This document shows, piece by piece, positions 1-5,773 of a DNA stretch of 6,810 nucleotides. The stretch comes from Xanthobacteraceae bacterium (lineage in GTDB: Bacteria > Pseudomonadota > Alphaproteobacteria > Rhizobiales > Xanthobacteraceae): positions 1 to 6,810 of the forward strand of contig JASHRR010000888.1 of NCBI GenBank assembly GCA_030037185.1. Direction: 5' to 3'. The position numbers and the translations under genes are program-made. The stretch's first letter is position 1. Every line of letters begins with the position of its first letter. The notes beneath the pieces were generated by a model. It made no database searches. It was not told the DNA's origin and saw only the letters and a program-made list of their open reading frames with translations.

Positions 1-538
1 GGACGCGTCTGACGGCGGGGCGTTCTGTCTTTATCTTACGCCATGTTTGAGAAGGCGACGCGTGACGGCTGATGATACAGGCCAGAACGTCGTGGAATCG
101 CGAAGAACGCTCCAACAGGGTTGCCTGTGAATCCAACGTCCGTTGAAATGCCTGGAACAGCGTGGCGAGCTGCTGATCAGGCGTGATGAAATTTGGAAAA
201 AATGGCTCAGCGCTTGTTCGCCCAGCAACCTCATTCGCAATCTTCTGAACCACCTCGCGCGGGCAACTTAAACAAATCCGAATAGGCGTGCTCGTGCAGC
301 CAGATGACGCGAATGCCACCGCTTCATCGGACTGCCCGAGGATGAGTGTCCGCCTTTGCAAGATATGATTTTCTCTTCGATATAAAGCCCTGACGGTGCC
401 CGTTTCCAACAGGCCTACCAGGAGCCCATCACAGACGGTTCTCGGAATCGATTCCGGGACAGGCCCTCGGATTACCTCGCCAATATCCTTCAGTTGCCAG
501 ATTTTCACAGCGGGCGGCTGCGATCGTTCCTTCCTCAT
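1..538 (-). CDS. AraC-type transcriptional regulator, N-terminal sensory part (cut by window edge)
   Basis: This frame is open for 179 codons from an ATG at 538 to the window edge, where the gene continues. An AGAGAAG purine stretch lies about 4 nt before the ATG and is a fair ribosome binding site. Residues 41-60 (VGLLETGTVRALYRRE and on) match the cupin-like sensor domain of AraC-family regulators with 'GLLE.G.VR.LYRGE' openings. Residues 94-107 (PREVVQKIANEVAG) and 122-160 (LATLFQAFQRTL, then ERSSRFHDVLACIISRH) match the helical linker that precedes the DNA-binding domain. The last visible residues, ERPAVRRV, normally lead directly into the two helix-turn-helix motifs, which must lie outside the window. 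Such proteins bind a small ligand and activate nearby, often divergent, genes. The membrane protein gene at 833 is divergent and is the likely target. No stop or frameshift is visible. The family call is firm, but the effector cannot be read from sequence. Confidence 0.8.
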   Translation of the reverse strand, partial: MRKERSQPPAVKIWQLKDIGEVIRGPVPESIPRTVCDGLLVGLLETGTVRALYRRENHILQRRTLILGQSDEAVAFASSGCTSTPIRICLSCPREVVQKIANEVAGRTSAEPFFPNFITPDQQLATLFQAFQRTLDSQATLLERSSRFHDVLACIISRHASPSQTWRKIKTERPAVRRV

Positions 539-832
539 ATCGCTTCTCTTAAGTCTTAGTCATCGCGCCCGACCGGCGAAGAATGACGAGCCTTGAGCCA
601 GGCAATGTTGTTGTGGATCATCGCAGCCTAACTGATCCTCTTCCAAATGAGGAACAACTGTCAATAAGGACCGCAAGAACTTCCAAGACGATCGCCCACC
701 GCAGTTGATAGCCTTCATGCTTCAGAAGTCGAACCGGGGAGCGGTCCAATATGCTGCTTACAAACAATCATGACAACGCTAGCGGCCTGACCGGAACCGT
801 TGCCAATCTCACCGGCGGGGTGGAGGGGAGAC
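539..832. promoter_or_regulatory. Divergent intergenic region between the AraC-type regulator and the membrane protein gene
   Basis: This gap of about 290 bases separates two divergent genes and should carry both promoters. I see no convincing -35/-10 pair on either strand. A short inverted repeat, tcctc at 636-640 and gagga at 649-653 with an 8-nt loop, sits near the middle and is a weak operator candidate. The right end holds the small ORF described separately (751-840). No RNA gene or mobile element is recognised. That the region is regulated by the AraC-type protein is inference from layout. Confidence 0.4.
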
Positions 833-840
833 TTGCTTAA
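751..840 (+). CDS. Possible 29-residue leader peptide overlapping the membrane protein start
   Basis: The ORF begins at an ATG preceded by a good Shine-Dalgarno sequence (ggggag at 735-740, 10 nt before the start) and ends at a TAA at 838-840. It begins MLLTNNHDNASGL and ends GGVEGRLA. Its last 8 nt overlap the first codons of the membrane protein frame that starts with TTG at 833. This arrangement would allow translational coupling. It could instead be the original N-terminus of the membrane protein, separated by a frameshift, since the reading passes from EGRLA into KTTRVIFG when the frame changes. It may also be chance. No family is recognised. Confidence 0.3.
   Translation: MLLTNNHDNASGLTGTVANLTGGVEGRLA
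822..826 (+). promoter_or_regulatory. Ribosome binding site that sets the TTG start at 833
   Basis: GGAGG lies 6 nt before the TTG at 833, which is ideal spacing. The in-frame TTG at 800 has no comparable purine stretch at a suitable distance, and the GTG at 851 is too far away. This supports a 164-residue product. The site lies inside the small upstream ORF, so ribosomes translating that ORF would pass over it. Confidence 0.55.
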
Positions 841-1327
841 GACAACTCGTGTGATATTCGGCTCAAGTGTTCTCATGAGTTTTGTCGCTTCCGGGCTGGT
901 GACAGGCCTTTACCTTGTGCCCGCATTGGAGGCCATGGCGACAAAGGACGCCTTAACCGCGATCGCGGTGATCCACACCTACCGGTTCGTCGGGCTTGCA
1001 TTTCTCGTTCCGGGGGTCGTGTCGGAGGACTTGCCACGTGAGTTCGCCCGACCGGCGGCCTACGGTGATTTGATCGCAGCGATTCTGGCAGTACTTTCGA
1101 CGGTCATGCTTCACGGGGATGTCGTCGGAGCGTTAGCTGTAACGTGGCTCTTCAACATTTGGGGCACCGGCGATCTGGTGAACGCCATGTTTCAAGGTAC
1201 TCGCCGGATCGCCGCCGAGGGCCGCAGTCCGCTCGGGGCGACGTTTTTCATTCCGACCGTCATCGTTCCAGCGCTTCTCATCACGCACGGCCTCATCTTT
1301 TGGCTGCTGGTGCTGGCGACGCGCTAA
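833..1327 (+). CDS. Uncharacterised multi-pass inner-membrane protein, 164 aa
   Basis: I do not recognise a named family. The protein is strongly hydrophobic with four or five probable membrane segments, at about residues 8-30, 43-63, 77-93, 97-116 and 136-161. Two charged connecting stretches, SEDLPREFARP (64-74) and QGTRRIAAEGRSP (121-133), look like loops. There are few conserved-looking polar residues inside the membrane spans apart from an H-T-Y-R at 48-51 and a D-L near 114-115. No transporter signature is visible. The start is taken as TTG 833 because GGAGG lies 6 nt upstream. A longer form from the TTG at 800 would add 11 residues. The gene is divergent from the AraC-type regulator, and its only nearby downstream partner is the DUF3237-like gene 133 nt later. 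It may be under AraC-type control. The coding call is firm, and function is unknown. Confidence 0.75.
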   Translation: MLKTTRVIFGSSVLMSFVASGLVTGLYLVPALEAMATKDALTAIAVIHTYRFVGLAFLVPGVVSEDLPREFARPAAYGDLIAAILAVLSTVMLHGDVVGALAVTWLFNIWGTGDLVNAMFQGTRRIAAEGRSPLGATFFIPTVIVPALLITHGLIFWLLVLATR

Positions 1328-1351
1328 GCAAATCGATTTCGCATCTGCAAA

Positions 1352-1373
1352 GATCCGGATGCAAGTCCGGGTC
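1352..1373 (+). terminator. Hairpin after the membrane protein gene, weak terminator or mRNA structure
   Basis: The sequence gatccgga (1352-1359) pairs with tccgggtc (1366-1373) to form an 8-bp stem with one G-U pair and a 6-nt loop, 25 nt after the stop codon. No T-tract follows it, so it is not a standard intrinsic terminator. It could be a 3' end stabiliser or chance. Confidence 0.25.
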
Positions 1374-1460
1374 ATCGGAGAGGCGGCGATCACAAGCCAC
1401 CATGGCGCGGCTTCATAGGTGGTAGTGCGGCAGGAACAGTCTATGTGAGGAGATTATGTG

Positions 1461-1919
1461 ATGACACAAATTACTGCAATGAGGGGCGAGGAGATCTACG
1501 ACCAAGAACTCGATCTCACCGGAGTAACGGACTTTGGCTTTAGCCTGGATGATCTCCTCACTGGTAGGAAAGCGATTCCATTGCACGGAGCCCGATTTGA
1601 CCTTGCGGTTAATGGACGCAGTAACGGGCGCGTCGCGGGCCAAGCACGTGGCTTCGACTTTCTGCGAGTCCGCGCTGATCGGCGCATGGAACTCGACCTG
1701 CACTTGGTCATCGAGACAGATGATGGTCAGCGAATTGCTTTGTCCGGCGACGGCCAAGCGGCTCAGCGAAAGGGCGAGCCGATACTCGACATCTTTGGGA
1801 ACATCCGACTTTCCACTGCCTCCAAAGAATACGCGTGGGTCAATGAGCGGCAGATTTGGAGCGTAGGGACCGCGATCCTTGCTCCCGGGAAGATTCGCGT
1901 CAAAGCCTACATGCAGTGA
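1461..1919 (+). CDS. DUF3237-like small beta-barrel protein, 152 aa
   Basis: The sequence resembles the DUF3237 family, whose members have an allene oxide cyclase-like barrel. Characteristic parts are the strand-rich first half with GARFDLAVNGRSNGRVAG at 43-60, the LRVRADRRMELDLHLVIET stretch at 68-86 followed by DDG at 87-89, and the late EYAWVNERQIWSVGTAIL at 123-140 with the typical 'aWVN...vGtG' pattern. Length is close to the family's usual 150. The reaction is unknown. The protein lacks a signal peptide and membrane segments, so it should be cytoplasmic. The start is ATG 1461, with GAGGAG at 1447-1452 giving 8-nt spacing. A GTG immediately before it (1458) is a poorer choice. The gene lies 89 nt upstream of the DUF899 gene on the same strand, which suggests shared expression. 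No damage is seen. The family assignment is by remembered pattern, not by search. Confidence 0.7.
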   Translation: MTQITAMRGEEIYDQELDLTGVTDFGFSLDDLLTGRKAIPLHGARFDLAVNGRSNGRVAGQARGFDFLRVRADRRMELDLHLVIETDDGQRIALSGDGQAAQRKGEPILDIFGNIRLSTASKEYAWVNERQIWSVGTAILAPGKIRVKAYMQ

Positions 1920-2008
1920 AGGCGGGACGGTCCAGGAGGTCGGCAGGATCGGGAATCTGTCGATCGGCGATGCCGATTGATCTCGACACGCAGGAAGAGG
2001 AGAGACAC

Positions 2009-2824
2009 ATGAACAGGAATGAGTCGCATCCCGTGCAGCGCCACGAAGGCCGTCTCGGAGCATACACACCACCGATCGTATCGCCGCAGGAGTGGATGGC
2101 CGCGCGCGAGCAGATGCTCGTCAAGGAAAAGGCCCTGACGCACGGCCGCGACGCGCTTGCCGCCGAACGGCGACGGATGCCATGGATGGCGGTCGACAAG
2201 TCGTATGCATTCGACGGACCCAAGGGCAGGGTCACGCTGCTCGACCTGTTCGATGGCCGCCCGCAGCTGATCGTCTATCGTGCATTCTACGAGCCCGGGG
2301 TGTTCGGCTGGCCGGACCATGCCTGCCGCGGCTGCTCGCTCGGGGCCGATCAGGTTTCCCACCTCGCCCATTTGAACGCTCGCGACACCACCCTGGCCTA
2401 CGCCTCGCGGGCGCTGCAGGCGGACATCGCGCGCCTGAAGGTGCGGATGGGTTGGACAATGCCCTGGTACACGATCACCGACAGCTTCGACGCCGATTTC
2501 GGGGTCGACCATTGGCACGGCCACAACGTCTTCTTCCGCGACGGCGACAAGGTGTTCCGCACCTACTTCATCAATGGCCGCGGCGACGAGGCGATGGGAA
2601 CCACCTGGAGCTACCTCGACATCACGCCGCTGGGCCGGCAGGAGACCTGGGAGGACTCACCTGCGGGCTACCCTCAAACCCCGCCGTCCAAATGGTGGAA
2701 CTGGCACGACAACTACGCCGCCGAACCGTCGCCCGATCCGCGGTGGCTCGACATTCTGACCGATCCTGTTGGAGCCGCCGCCAAAAGGCGCGAGGCAGAG
2801 GAGGAAGCATGTGGCTGCTCGTGA
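2009..2824 (+). CDS. DUF899 family thioredoxin-like protein, 271 aa
   Basis: This is a typical DUF899 protein, a family with a thioredoxin fold distantly related to AhpC/TSA proteins. The N-terminal helix pattern PPIVSPQEWMAAREQMLVKE is at 21-40 and is followed by the ALTHGRDALAAERRRMPW segment. LLDLFDGRPQLIVYRAFY (77-94) leads into HACRGCSLGADQ (105-115), which has a C-x-x-C pair at Cys106 and Cys109 where the family usually has a C-x-x-C-like motif. DTTLAYASRA (127-136), RMGWTMPWYTI (146-156) and VFRTYFINGRG (182-192) are further family landmarks. The tail ends EEEACGCS, adding two more cysteines. A thiol redox role is plausible but unproven. The ATG at 2009 is preceded by GAGGAGAG (1997-2004) at ideal spacing. 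The open frame reaches back to 1856 over the DUF3237-like gene, but that part is not coding. No signal peptide is present, so the protein is probably cytoplasmic. It appears intact. Confidence 0.88.
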   Translation: MNRNESHPVQRHEGRLGAYTPPIVSPQEWMAAREQMLVKEKALTHGRDALAAERRRMPWMAVDKSYAFDGPKGRVTLLDLFDGRPQLIVYRAFYEPGVFGWPDHACRGCSLGADQVSHLAHLNARDTTLAYASRALQADIARLKVRMGWTMPWYTITDSFDADFGVDHWHGHNVFFRDGDKVFRTYFINGRGDEAMGTTWSYLDITPLGRQETWEDSPAGYPQTPPSKWWNWHDNYAAEPSPDPRWLDILTDPVGAAAKRREAEEEACGCS

Positions 2825-2981
2825 GCGCGTTCCCGTCAGTGGGCCTTCCCAGAGCCCGATGTTCGCGCCTGAAGGCCAGGCATTCGAACGACTGGGAACC
2901 GGGCGCTGAACCGCCCTTCTTGATGGCGACGGTGGCCGACACGATCAGTATTGCTTTGAAAAACAGGAGATGCAGCCAATT
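2825..2981 (+). other. Spacer between the DUF899 gene and the small membrane protein gene
   Basis: Frames stay open here, but none reads like a protein. The overlapping ATG at 2809, inside the DUF899 C-terminus and behind a gaggaag stretch, opens a basic, low-complexity frame that runs unchanged through the next gene in the wrong frame, so I do not call it. The right end supplies the AGGAG (2965-2969) ribosome binding site of the next gene. No clear terminator is present, so read-through from the DUF899 gene is possible. Confidence 0.4.
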
Positions 2982-3266
2982 ATGCCCGATGCGACTGGCT
3001 CAATCGGCTGTGCGGCCGCCCCGCGTCAGCACCGCCTCAAACTACGGGCGGACCGCTGGCTCTCCCTCGCGGCCGCGCCGACCTTCGCCATCATGGCGCT
3101 GCTGTCAGGGGGCCATGGCGGCCGCGTGTCGGACATGCTCTGCACCGCCGCACCCGATGCATCGGCGCCGTTGACCGGAATGGTGCCGATGTATGTGTTG
3201 ATGAGCGCCTTTCATTCGGCCCCGTGGCTCAGGCTGTTCTCTCATCGACACCGCAGTCACGCGTGA
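2982..3266 (+). CDS. Small hypothetical membrane protein, 94 aa
   Basis: The frame encodes a basic N-terminal stretch (RQHRLKLRADR, 15-25), a first hydrophobic segment WLSLAAAPTFAIMALLSG (26-43), a polar loop with a single Cys (VSDMLCTAAPDAS, 49-61), and a second hydrophobic segment LTGMVPMYVLMSAFHSAPWL (64-83) ending in a basic His/Arg tail. This two-segment layout with a 'GMVPMYVLMSAFHSAPW' motif resembles short uncharacterised proteins I recall from rhizobial genomes, but I cannot name a family. The start is placed at ATG 2982 because AGGAG at 2965-2969 lies 12 nt upstream. The ATG at 2970 directly abuts that site and is unlikely. The gene follows the DUF899 gene on the same strand after 157 nt. 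A perfect 10-bp palindrome (tcacgcgtga, 3257-3266) spans the stop codon and may be chance. Function is unknown. Confidence 0.6.
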   Translation: MPDATGSIGCAAAPRQHRLKLRADRWLSLAAAPTFAIMALLSGGHGGRVSDMLCTAAPDASAPLTGMVPMYVLMSAFHSAPWLRLFSHRHRSHA

Positions 3267-3318
3267 GGTAACGCCTATTGTAGCGTCGGTTTCGACCCCG
3301 ATCAGCAACTGCCGGCGT

Positions 3319-3548
3319 TCACGCGCCAGCTGGGCACGCGGCGGACAGCCATATTGGTTCAAACAGCTCGACGAGGTCCCCAGAGGGATTTTCAGCGGGA
3401 TCTGCTTGCCACCGACGTCTCGCACCAAGTCATTGCGGAAATGGCAGCCGGCAGATTTCAACTTGGCGATCGTTCCATCCAGCTCTTCGATGACGAGTTG
3501 GATATCGGCAGTATTGCCTCCGCGCCTCATGGCTCCACTGTAATGAAA
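3319..3548 (-). pseudogene. VOC (glyoxalase/bleomycin-resistance-like) gene remnant, truncated and frameshifted
   Basis: The minus strand encodes the C-terminal half of a VOC-superfamily protein. DIQLVIEELDGTIAKLKSAG is followed by CHFRNDLVRDVGGKQIPL, which matches the family pattern 'iqleVeDLdatvarLkaaG..FrNdiv.gvGGkQilLeDPsGn.vELFeP'. After the GGKQI segment the frame breaks near 3389-3393. The neighbouring frame continues as PSGDLVELFEP, the normal family ending, and reaches a stop at 3319-3321. A one-base loss in a ctggaagat-like sequence would explain the break. The N-terminal half, which holds the first metal-binding repeat, is missing, and an in-frame stop at 3549-3551 lies just upstream of the preserved part. 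The remnant is convergent with the small membrane gene and abuts a DUF1697 remnant on the other strand. It cannot make a functional VOC dimer. Confidence 0.72.
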
Positions 3549-3747
3549 TCACAACATGAACGCGATCAGGCTTCAGGCTTTGTCGCTCTCTTGCGCGCCA
3601 TAAACGTCGGCGGGACGTCCAAGGCCCGCTCGGTCGATCTGCAGTCGGTCGGCCGATCCGGTCGGGTTCCAGGCGGTGCAGCCCGTACCGCCGTCAGGAT
3701 ATCTCGTTTCCCGCACCGACAATGAGCCCAAGATTGGAAGGCACTGA
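3543..3747 (+). pseudogene. DUF1697 family gene remnant, frameshifted and truncated
   Basis: The ATG at 3543 opens a frame reading FVALLRAINVGGTSK, which matches the highly conserved N-terminus of DUF1697 proteins ('yvALLRgINVGGknkvpm.dLr'). The next residues, SVDLQSV, fit the following helix. The frame then degenerates. Between about 3650 and 3664 the match moves to another frame, where GFQAVQPVPPSGYLVSRTDN resembles the family's 'GF.dVrTYiaSGNvvFrsd' segment. That frame stops at 3745-3747. DUF1697 proteins are usually about 180 residues, so more than half is absent or unrecognisable downstream. The family's biochemical role is unknown. The second block is a weaker match than the first. Confidence 0.6.
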
Positions 3748-4628
3748 AAAGGTCTTCCTGGCTATGCGTCGGTTTAGCGCGCCTATCGCCCGAACGAATA
3801 CGCTGCGCCGGCTGGCATTGCGGCGATAGACGAAATGCCCAAAAGTGCGAAGGACCGCGGGCCCTGGCGAGTTCGGCGCGGGCTAGTCCCTCGAAATGGC
3901 TCCCGGTTTCCGATTTGCTGCACCATAGCTGTCGCGCTGAGCGATCGAGGGGCACAGCGGCTGTGGCCACGAACTGCCGTGAGCACGAACGAAGGTACTA
4001 CGGACCAAATGTGGTTTGAGGTGGTGGCTGATCGCCGCGCCGACGCCATTCCGGGAAGGCGATCGAGGCACAGCTGACCCTCGGCCAGATCAACCCATCC
4101 GAGGCCGCGTGGGCGCCCCGCGGACAGAAGAGACTGACAACGCATCGCGCGCAATCACGTACGTGTTCGTATCAATTCAACGCCGTAATCGGCAGAATGA
4201 GCAACGACCCGCTTGGCGTCTTTGCCGCAACGTCGTCTCCGTCGCTACATGAACGAACCTCGAATACAACGTGATGGCTTCTGTCAACGTCGCGCTCCCG
4301 GCCTAATCAATTCGCGTTGCGGGTAGGTTGCTGGATCGGCACCGCTCCCAAACGCCGCACCAACAAACCGTCCCAGATGTCGAAAAAAAGGGCAACGCCG
4401 GACCGAGAACCCGCATCGATGCGCGTCGAAACGATGCCCCCGGCGTAAGCCGACTGTCGTGGTCAACCAACGCGGCCCATCTCTCGAAAGATGGTCGGAT
4501 AGCAAGGATATGTCCGACGTCGATCGCCCGCAGGAGCCGCGCCCGCGTACGCCGCCATGCGGCCAGTGGATGGAGACCGATCTGGTGAAGTGAGTATCCT
4601 ACGGCAGAGCCGGAGGCTTTAATTTGTG
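3748..4628. other. Gene-free tract of about 880 bases, probably eroded sequence
   Basis: I translated the region by eye in all frames and found no recognisable domain. Open stretches of 60-130 codons occur on both strands but are rich in Arg, Ala, Gly and Ser and lack convincing ribosome binding sites, as expected of noncoding high-G+C DNA. Near 3985-4130 the fragments TTDQMWFEVVA and, in another frame, REGDRGTAD look protein-like and could be parts of a decayed gene, but I cannot assign them. A 10-bp palindrome (cacgtacgtg) lies at 4156-4165. No transposase, tRNA or CRISPR pattern is seen. Together with the pseudogenes on both sides, this suggests ancient gene remains. Confidence 0.45.
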
Positions 4629-4684
4629 AGCCGCTCAAAGCGGCTGTGGGTCGCTGACGCGGCCCCATTGAAGAAGTGGGCCGC
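4629..4684. repeat. Two tandem hairpins upstream of the terminator
   Basis: The first hairpin has a perfect 7-bp stem, agccgct (4629-4635) and agcggct (4639-4645), with a 3-nt loop. The second has gcggccc (4659-4665) pairing with gggccgc (4678-4684) around a 12-nt loop. With the terminator hairpin that follows, this makes three stems in about 90 bases. They could be an extracellular-style repeat, transcription stops for either strand, or processing signals. On the minus strand they lie downstream of the hydrolase gene. Confidence 0.4.
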
Positions 4685-4685
4685 T

Positions 4686-4721
4686 AAAAAGGGTCAAGGT
4701 CCGTTCCCGGCCACGGACCTT
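4686..4721 (-). terminator. Probable intrinsic terminator of the metallo-beta-lactamase-fold gene
   Basis: A perfect 8-bp stem, aaggtccg (4696-4703) and cggacctt (4714-4721), encloses a 10-nt loop. Read on the minus strand it starts at the stop codon of the hydrolase gene and is followed after 5 nt by five T residues (4690-4686). The spacer between stem and T-tract is longer than ideal, so efficiency is uncertain. Confidence 0.5.
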
Positions 4722-5676
4722 ACCGGAGCTTGCGCTTAAGGTCAGCGTAGATTTCTTCGACGATCTGGTTGGGTCGCACTGGTCCGTTTGCCCATTTTGC
4801 GTCGAACTCTGCGGTCGGGTCGAGCGCGACGGTTTCCTCGACAGTCCTTCCGTCGCTGATCAGCTTGCTGATGCGATTGTGTAAGGCGACCATAACAGCG
4901 AGGTAGTCCTCCAAATCCTTTTTCGTGCCTACGCGGCCCCGGCCAGGCACCACTTTCACCCGCTCGTCCAGCGCCGGCAGCAGCTTTCGATATGCGGTTA
5001 TCATCCCCTCAAGGCTGCCGCCGCGCAGGTCGACGCGGGTGTAATCGCCATTGTTGAAGAGATCGGCCGCGAACAGGATGTCAGCCTTGGCAAAACGAAC
5101 GATCACATCGCCATCGGTGTGGCCATTGGGAACGTGGAGAATGTCGATGTCGTCGCCGTTCACATGAAGGGTGATCTGATCCCGGAACGTCAGCGTCGGC
5201 CAGAACGCGGCGGGAAAGGCCCGCTGCTTCCCGCCAAGCGGGTTGATCTGCTCGGCCTTGAGGCGGGCGAGCGTATTCTCGTGCGCGATCACGACTGCGC
5301 CTTGTCGGCGATAAAACGCATTGCCGCCGACATGGTCGAAATGCCAGTGGCTATTGATGACGATGAGGACCGGCTTGTCCGACCGTCTTGCGATTTCGGA
5401 CTCCAGCCGCGCCACCGCCGGTTCGTCCTGCGCATCGATGAGCACGATCCCGTCGGTGCCGCTCGACATGCCGACGTTTAGTCCCATGGTGCCCCAATTG
5501 AGGCTATAGATGCCGTTTCCGAGATCCTGGCTGTGGTCTTCACCCTCACCGGGCGGCAGCCGCTGGGCCTGGGCGGAAAGTCCGGCGACCACCAGCAACG
5601 CCGCCGACAAAACAAAAGGTCTCATGGGCCAAAATCCCGTTGGCGCGCTCAGGAAGGAGGTCGAAACCTTGCTCAT
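4720..5676 (-). CDS. Exported metallo-beta-lactamase-fold hydrolase, 318 aa, with altered metal-site residue
   Basis: The protein has the metallo-beta-lactamase fold. IVINSHWHFDHVGGNAFY (105-122) carries H110-x-H112-x-D114-H115, PNGHTDGD (183-190) supplies His186, and ILFAADLFNNGDY (200-212) supplies Asp205. The last ligand normally lies in a PGHG motif, but here residues 244-247 read PGRG, so the conserved histidine is Arg246. Residues 18-40 form a typical Sec signal peptide (basic start, hydrophobic core, AQA-type cleavage near residue 37), so export to the periplasm is expected. ATG 5676 has an AGG a few bases upstream. The in-frame ATG at 5625 gives a cleaner signal peptide and may be the true start. 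Members of this subgroup ('SoxH/quinoprotein relay'-type hydrolases) act on varied substrates that cannot be told here. The gene lies 97 nt downstream of the nirK remnant on the same strand and is otherwise full length. Confidence 0.85.
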   Translation of the reverse strand: MSKVSTSFLSAPTGFWPMRPFVLSAALLVVAGLSAQAQRLPPGEGEDHSQDLGNGIYSLNWGTMGLNVGMSSGTDGIVLIDAQDEPAVARLESEIARRSDKPVLIVINSHWHFDHVGGNAFYRRQGAVVIAHENTLARLKAEQINPLGGKQRAFPAAFWPTLTFRDQITLHVNGDDIDILHVPNGHTDGDVIVRFAKADILFAADLFNNGDYTRVDLRGGSLEGMITAYRKLLPALDERVKVVPGRGRVGTKKDLEDYLAVMVALHNRISKLISDGRTVEETVALDPTAEFDAKWANGPVRPNQIVEEIYADLKRKLR

Positions 5677-5773
5677 ATGACCTGATCTTTTACCCCATGT
5701 CTACAGAGCGGCGGGCTCGTTTAGGATTTCGAGGCTCAATTGCCGCCGACCCAGCAGGACGTGCGCGCCGATC

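Noticed and set aside
1963..1977. Inverted repeat atcggc/gccgat before the DUF899 gene
   Set aside because: It is only 6 bp, with no T-tract and no known operator match. It is too weak to call as a terminator or operator.
1413..2072. Minus-strand open frame of 219 codons opposite the DUF3237-like gene
   Set aside because: No recognisable domain, no good ribosome binding site, and it lies antisense to a gene with family matches. It is most likely a by-product of high G+C codon usage.
2092..3174. Long plus-strand frame of 360 codons overlapping the DUF899 gene
   Set aside because: It is a frame-shifted shadow: Arg/Pro/Ala-rich with no domain, and the overlapping DUF899 frame has clear family motifs and a strong ribosome binding site.
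3941..4073. Ten-base direct repeat gcgatcgagg at 3941 and 4059
   Set aside because: It is too short and not flanked by transposase or inverted ends, so it is likely chance.
3748..4628. Possible insertion sequence in the empty tract
   Set aside because: I looked for transposase signatures (DDE-type and IS630/IS5-like patterns) in all frames and for terminal inverted repeats, and found none that hold up.
4303..4668. Minus-strand open frame of 121 codons in the gene-free tract
   Set aside because: Composition is typical of random high-G+C frames, no domain is visible, and it overlaps the hairpin repeats. It was not called as a gene.
5119..5481. Plus-strand open frame of 120 codons inside the metallo-beta-lactamase-fold gene
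   Set aside because: It is antisense to the catalytic core, and its composition reflects the opposite strand's codons.
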